Under the pieces are notes generated by a model that saw only the letters and a program-made list of their open reading frames with translations, made no database searches and was not told the DNA's origin. Source: Burkholderiales bacterium (GTDB taxonomy: Bacteria; Pseudomonadota; Gammaproteobacteria; Burkholderiales; SG8-39). From it: 7,708 nt of DNA. Positions 5,038-7,708 of this stretch are shown in pieces. The DNA is taken from positions 1-7,708 of the forward strand of contig JADGRR010000125.1 of the NCBI GenBank assembly GCA_017880745.1, written 5' to 3'. Numbering within the stretch: position 1 is the stretch's first letter; every line of letters starts with the position of its first letter. The position numbers and the translations under genes are program-made.

Positions 5038-7647
5038 ATGGCCAAGAAACTCATCATTGCTGAAAAGCCTTCCGTCGCCACCGACATTGCGCGCGCAATC
5101 GGCGGCTTCACCCGGCACGGCGACTATTTCGAGAGCGAGGAGTATGTGCTGTCGTCGGCCATCGGCCATTTGCTCGAGCTCGTCGCCCCGGAAGGCGTAG
5201 AAGTCAAACGCGGCAAGTGGTCATTCGCGAACCTGCCGGTGATCCCGCCGCACTTCGGCCTGAAGCCGATCGAGCGGACCGAGGACCGGCTCAAGCTGCT
5301 GCTGAAACTGCTCAAACGCAAGGACGTCACCGGCGTCATCAACGCCTGCGACGCGGGACGTGAAGGCGAGCTGATATTCCGCTACATCATGCAGCACGCC
5401 GGCAACAAGAAGCCGATCCAGCGGCTGTGGCTGCAATCGATGACCCAGGGCTCGATCCGCGACGGCTTTGAAGGTCTGCGCAGCGACAAGTCGATGCTGC
5501 CCCTCGCCGATGCCGCCGTGTGCCGATCGGAGTCCGACTGGCTGGTGGGCATCAACGGCACGCGTGCCATGACCGCGTTCAATTCCAAAGAGGGCGGCTT
5601 CTACAAGACCACCGTTGGCCGGGTGCAGACGCCGACGCTGGCCATTCTGGTCGAGCGCGAGGATCGCATCCGCAAGTTCGTGTCGCGCGACTACTGGGAA
5701 GTGCATGCTGGCTTCGCCGCCGTCGCCGGCAGCTACAGCGGGCGCTGGTTCGACGAGAAGTTCGCCAAGGCGGCGAAGGAAGAGGACGCCGAAGCCAAGC
5801 CCGAGCGCTTGTGGGACGCGGCGAGCGCCGAGGCCTTGCGCAAGAAATGCGAGGGCAAGCCAGGGATCGCCACCGAAGAGGCGAAGCCGACCACCCAGAT
5901 TTCGCCGCTGCTGTTCGATCTGACCAGTCTGCAGCGCGAAGCCAACGGACGCTTCGGTTTTTCCGCACGCACCACGCTGTCGCTGGCGCAGGCGCTGTAC
6001 GAAAAGCACAAGGTGCTGACTTACCCGCGTACTGATGCGCGCGCGCTGCCGGAAGACTATCTGCCGACGGTCAAGTCGACCATGGAAATGCTCGCCGGCA
6101 AAGCCAAGGGCAAGGACAAGAGCGAGGGCGTCGCGGCGTATGCCCCATTCGCGCGCCAGGTGCTGAAGGAAGGCTGGGTCAAGCCGAGCAAGCGCATTTT
6201 CGACAACTCCAAGATCTCTGATCACTTCGCCATCATCCCCACGCTGCAGGCGCCGGGCAATCTGTCCGATGCCGAGGGCAAGCTCTACGACATGGTGGTG
6301 AAGCGCTTCCTCGCGGTGTTCTTCCCGGCAGCCGAGTTCCTGGTCACCACGCGCATCACGCGCGTCGAAGGCGAGCCGTTCAGGAGCGAGGGCCGGGTGA
6401 TGGTGAAGCCGGGCTGGCTCGCAATCTACGGCCGCGACGTCGAAAAAGACGACGCGCTGATGGTCGCGATCACCGAAGGCGAGAAGGTCAAGACGACCGA
6501 GGTCGAAGTCAAGGCCAACCAGACCAAGCCGCCGGCGCGCTTTTCCGAGGCGACGCTGCTCTCGGCCATGGAGGGCGCGGGCAAACTGGTCGAGGACGAG
6601 GAATTGCGCGCGGCGATGAGCGCGAAGGGCCTGGGCACGCCGGCCACCCGTGCAGCCGTGATCGAGGGCCTTATTTTCGAGGACTACGTTCATCGCAACG
6701 GGCGCGAACTCGTGCCCACGCCGAAGGCATTCTCGCTCATATTCGCGCTCGGCCACTTCGGCATTACCGAACTCACCTCGCCCGAGCTCACCGGCGACTG
6801 GGAATTCAAGCTGAAGCAGATGGAGCACGGCGAGCTCGACCGAACAGTGTTCATGGACCATATCGTCGAGGCCACGCGCGAACTGGTTTCCGCGATCAAG
6901 AACGGCGATATTCCCGACACCGCGTTCCTTACGCTCAAGGCGCCGTGCCCGAAATGCGGCGGCACGGTGCAGGAGAACTACCGCAAGTTCCAGTGCCAGG
7001 CCTGCGATTTCAACATCTGGAAAGTCGTCTCCAGCCGAGAGTTCGCGCCGGAGGAAATCGAGGAATTGATCGCCAAGAACAGCATTGGTCCGGTACAGGG
7101 CTTTCGCAGCCGCATGGGCAAGCCTTTTGCGGCGGTGGTGCGGCTGTCGCCCGAATTCAAGGCGGAATTTGATTTCGGGCAGTCGAACGATGGGTCCGAC
7201 GAAGCGCCAGATTTTTCCGGCCTCGAGCCGCTCGGCCCTTGTCCGAAGTGTTCAGCACGGGTGTTCGAGCAGCCGATGGCTTATGTGTGCGAGAAAAGCC
7301 TGGGCCCGGAAAAGAGCTGCGACTTCCGCTCCGGCCGCATCATCCTGCAGCGGCCGATCGAGCGCGAGCAGATGCAGAAACTGCTCGCCACCGGCCGCAC
7401 GGATCTGCTGCACCGTTTCATATCCAAGAAAGGCCGGCCTTTCTCAGCCTTCCTGGTGCGCGGCGCAGACGGCAAGGTCGGCTTCGAGTTCGCACCGCGC
7501 GTGGCCAAGCCCGGCAAGGCCGCGGCAGAGCCCGCCGAGGTCAAGGCAATCAAACCCGCGGCCAAGACGGCCGCCAAGACCAGCGCCAAGACCGCTGCGA
7601 AGACCGCTGCCAAGACGGTCAAGGCACGCAAGCGCGCGGCCGGCTAG
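5038..7647 (+). CDS. topB: DNA topoisomerase III (type IA), with Lys/Ala-rich tail
   Basis: TopB cuts one DNA strand and passes another through the break, which decatenates replication intermediates and resolves recombination structures. The 869-residue product has a Toprim domain (about 1-150) with Glu9 in AEKPS and DAGREGE at 105-111. The type IA core follows, with SESDWLVGINGTRAMT (164-179), VGRVQTPTLAIL (193-204) and the catalytic tyrosine Tyr329 in LTYPRTD (327-333); E. coli TopB uses Tyr328. KISDHFAIIPT (392-402) and AMSAKGLGTPATRAAVIEGL (526-545) are also typical. The C-terminal part has two zinc-ribbon-like cysteine sets: Cys637, 640, 653, 656 and Cys735, 738, 751, 761. It is longer than E. 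coli TopB (653 residues) because of this region and a basic tail. In-frame TGA codons at 4927 and 5026 rule out an earlier start. It follows smg, as in many Betaproteobacteria, but is separated from it by a terminator. Confidence 0.96.
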   Translation: MAKKLIIAEKPSVATDIARAIGGFTRHGDYFESEEYVLSSAIGHLLELVAPEGVEVKRGKWSFANLPVIPPHFGLKPIERTEDRLKLLLKLLKRKDVTGVINACDAGREGELIFRYIMQHAGNKKPIQRLWLQSMTQGSIRDGFEGLRSDKSMLPLADAAVCRSESDWLVGINGTRAMTAFNSKEGGFYKTTVGRVQTPTLAILVEREDRIRKFVSRDYWEVHAGFAAVAGSYSGRWFDEKFAKAAKEEDAEAKPERLWDAASAEALRKKCEGKPGIATEEAKPTTQISPLLFDLTSLQREANGRFGFSARTTLSLAQALYEKHKVLTYPRTDARALPEDYLPTVKSTMEMLAGKAKGKDKSEGVAAYAPFARQVLKEGWVKPSKRIFDNSKISDHFAIIPTLQAPGNLSDAEGKLYDMVVKRFLAVFFPAAEFLVTTRITRVEGEPFRSEGRVMVKPGWLAIYGRDVEKDDALMVAITEGEKVKTTEVEVKANQTKPPARFSEATLLSAMEGAGKLVEDEELRAAMSAKGLGTPATRAAVIEGLIFEDYVHRNGRELVPTPKAFSLIFALGHFGITELTSPELTGDWEFKLKQMEHGELDRTVFMDHIVEATRELVSAIKNGDIPDTAFLTLKAPCPKCGGTVQENYRKFQCQACDFNIWKVVSSREFAPEEIEELIAKNSIGPVQGFRSRMGKPFAAVVRLSPEFKAEFDFGQSNDGSDEAPDFSGLEPLGPCPKCSARVFEQPMAYVCEKSLGPEKSCDFRSGRIILQRPIEREQMQKLLATGRTDLLHRFISKKGRPFSAFLVRGADGKVGFEFAPRVAKPGKAAAEPAEVKAIKPAAKTAAKTSAKTAAKTAAKTVKARKRAAG
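7558..7617 (+). repeat. 12-bp tandem repeat encoding five [A/S]AKT units
   Basis: Residues 841-860 of TopB are five consecutive tetrapeptides (AAKT, AAKT, SAKT, AAKT, AAKT), each encoded by 12 bases of the form GCNGCCAAGAC plus one variable base. The protein then ends in VKARKRAAG. Lys/Ala repeats of this kind resemble eukaryotic histone H1 tails and bacterial H1-like proteins, and probably bind DNA without sequence preference. Synonymous third-base differences between units show that they are not very recent copies. Unit number may vary between strains. Confidence 0.85.
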
Positions 7648-7660
7648 AGGGCCCGCCATC

Positions 7661-7707
7661 CGCCGCCGCGTCAGTGGAGCTAGCGCTCGCCTGACTGCGC
7701 GGCGGCG
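7661..7707 (+). terminator. GC-rich hairpin after topB, cut by the window edge
   Basis: CGCCGCCGCG (7661-7670) pairs perfectly with CGCGGCGGCG (7698-7707). Inside it, TCAG (7671-7674) pairs with CTGA (7691-7694), leaving CTG as a bulge. The loop holds a further small hairpin, GAGC (7677-7680) with GCTC (7685-7688). It begins 13 bp after the topB stop, as a terminator would. The base after the stem is T, and then the window ends, so any T-run cannot be seen. Confidence 0.55.
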
Positions 7708-7708
7708 T

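Larger units (their letters stand above)
4846..5094 (+). repeat. Tandem, decaying copies of the topB 5' end
   Basis: Three successive segments begin at ATG 4870, 4939 and 5038 and align without gaps over 57 bases (19 codons). The third is the real start of topB. By hand count, the second matches topB at 52 of 57 bases and the first at 39 of 57. The spacings of 69 and 99 bp are both multiples of three. The homology extends upstream of the ATGs: CGCTGACGGAACCCT before the second copy resembles CGCTGACAGAACCTC before topB. GCGCGAGTCCGGGCAC (4851-4866) before the first copy loosely resembles the segment at about 5010-5025 before topB. The unit therefore seems to include a short leader plus the first 19 codons. 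Decay increases with distance from topB, which fits successive tandem duplications. Confidence 0.85.

Noticed and set aside
4626..5063. A 145-codon + strand frame across the smg-topB gap
   Set aside because: It reads the topB copies out of frame (repeating a QETHHC segment) and overlaps the real topB start. The in-frame alignment to TopB is far better supported.
4624..5169. A 181-codon - strand frame across the smg-topB gap, with internally repeated segments
   Set aside because: The repeats in its translation come from the inverted repeat and the topB tandem copies read in antisense. It also runs into the topB coding region and has no family resemblance.
5350..5370. Gly at TopB residue 107 where topoisomerase I has the second Asp of the DxDxE metal motif
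   Set aside because: DAGREGE is, as far as I recall, a normal variant among bacterial TopB proteins (the B. subtilis type). It is not evidence of an inactive enzyme, since Asp105, Glu109 and Tyr329 are present.
5221..6861. A 546-codon open frame on the - strand across topB
   Set aside because: It lies entirely inside a confident topB with intact motifs. Its translation is low-complexity, rich in Arg, Leu, Ala and His, and typical of the antisense of GC-rich coding sequence. No family is recognisable.

Overview
The window is GC-rich and reads as a chromosomal housekeeping segment of a proteobacterium. The gene set and order (def-fmt on one strand; a LysM-domain gene, dprA, smg/DUF494 and topB on the other) match the arrangement I know from Betaproteobacteria (Burkholderiales/Nitrosomonadales type). 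That assignment rests on gene order and protein style only, because I could run no search.

Layout. Bases 1-98 hold the 3' end of a + strand gene that enters from the left, possibly DUF4142. A 77-bp convergent gap follows. Then come fmt (176-1120, -) and def (1143-1646, -), a two-gene operon that deformylates and formylates the N-terminal methionine. An AT-rich 108-bp divergent promoter region separates def from the + strand run. That run is a secreted LysM protein (1755-2825), the DNA-uptake and recombination mediator dprA (2890-3963), smg (4113-4571), a 466-bp intergenic region, and topB (5038-7647), which encodes a type IA topoisomerase III. A GC-rich hairpin follows topB, and the window ends on it.

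The six genes are ordinary. The smg-topB intergenic region is not. It holds, in order: a strong hairpin terminator; an imperfect inverted repeat with 22-bp arms; a perfect 7-bp hairpin; a possible promoter; and two tandem, progressively decayed copies of the first 19 codons of topB. Each copy keeps its ATG and an ungapped reading frame and ends in TGA. In both copies the stop lies exactly 9 nt before the next ATG, and the last of these ATGs is the real topB start. The copies may be relics of repeated tandem duplication, or a chain of leader peptides coupled to topB translation. This is the one feature I would call possibly undescribed.

Nothing points to a prophage, an insertion sequence, CRISPR, tRNA or rRNA. 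The long antisense open frames across topB, dprA and the LysM gene are shadows produced by high GC content.
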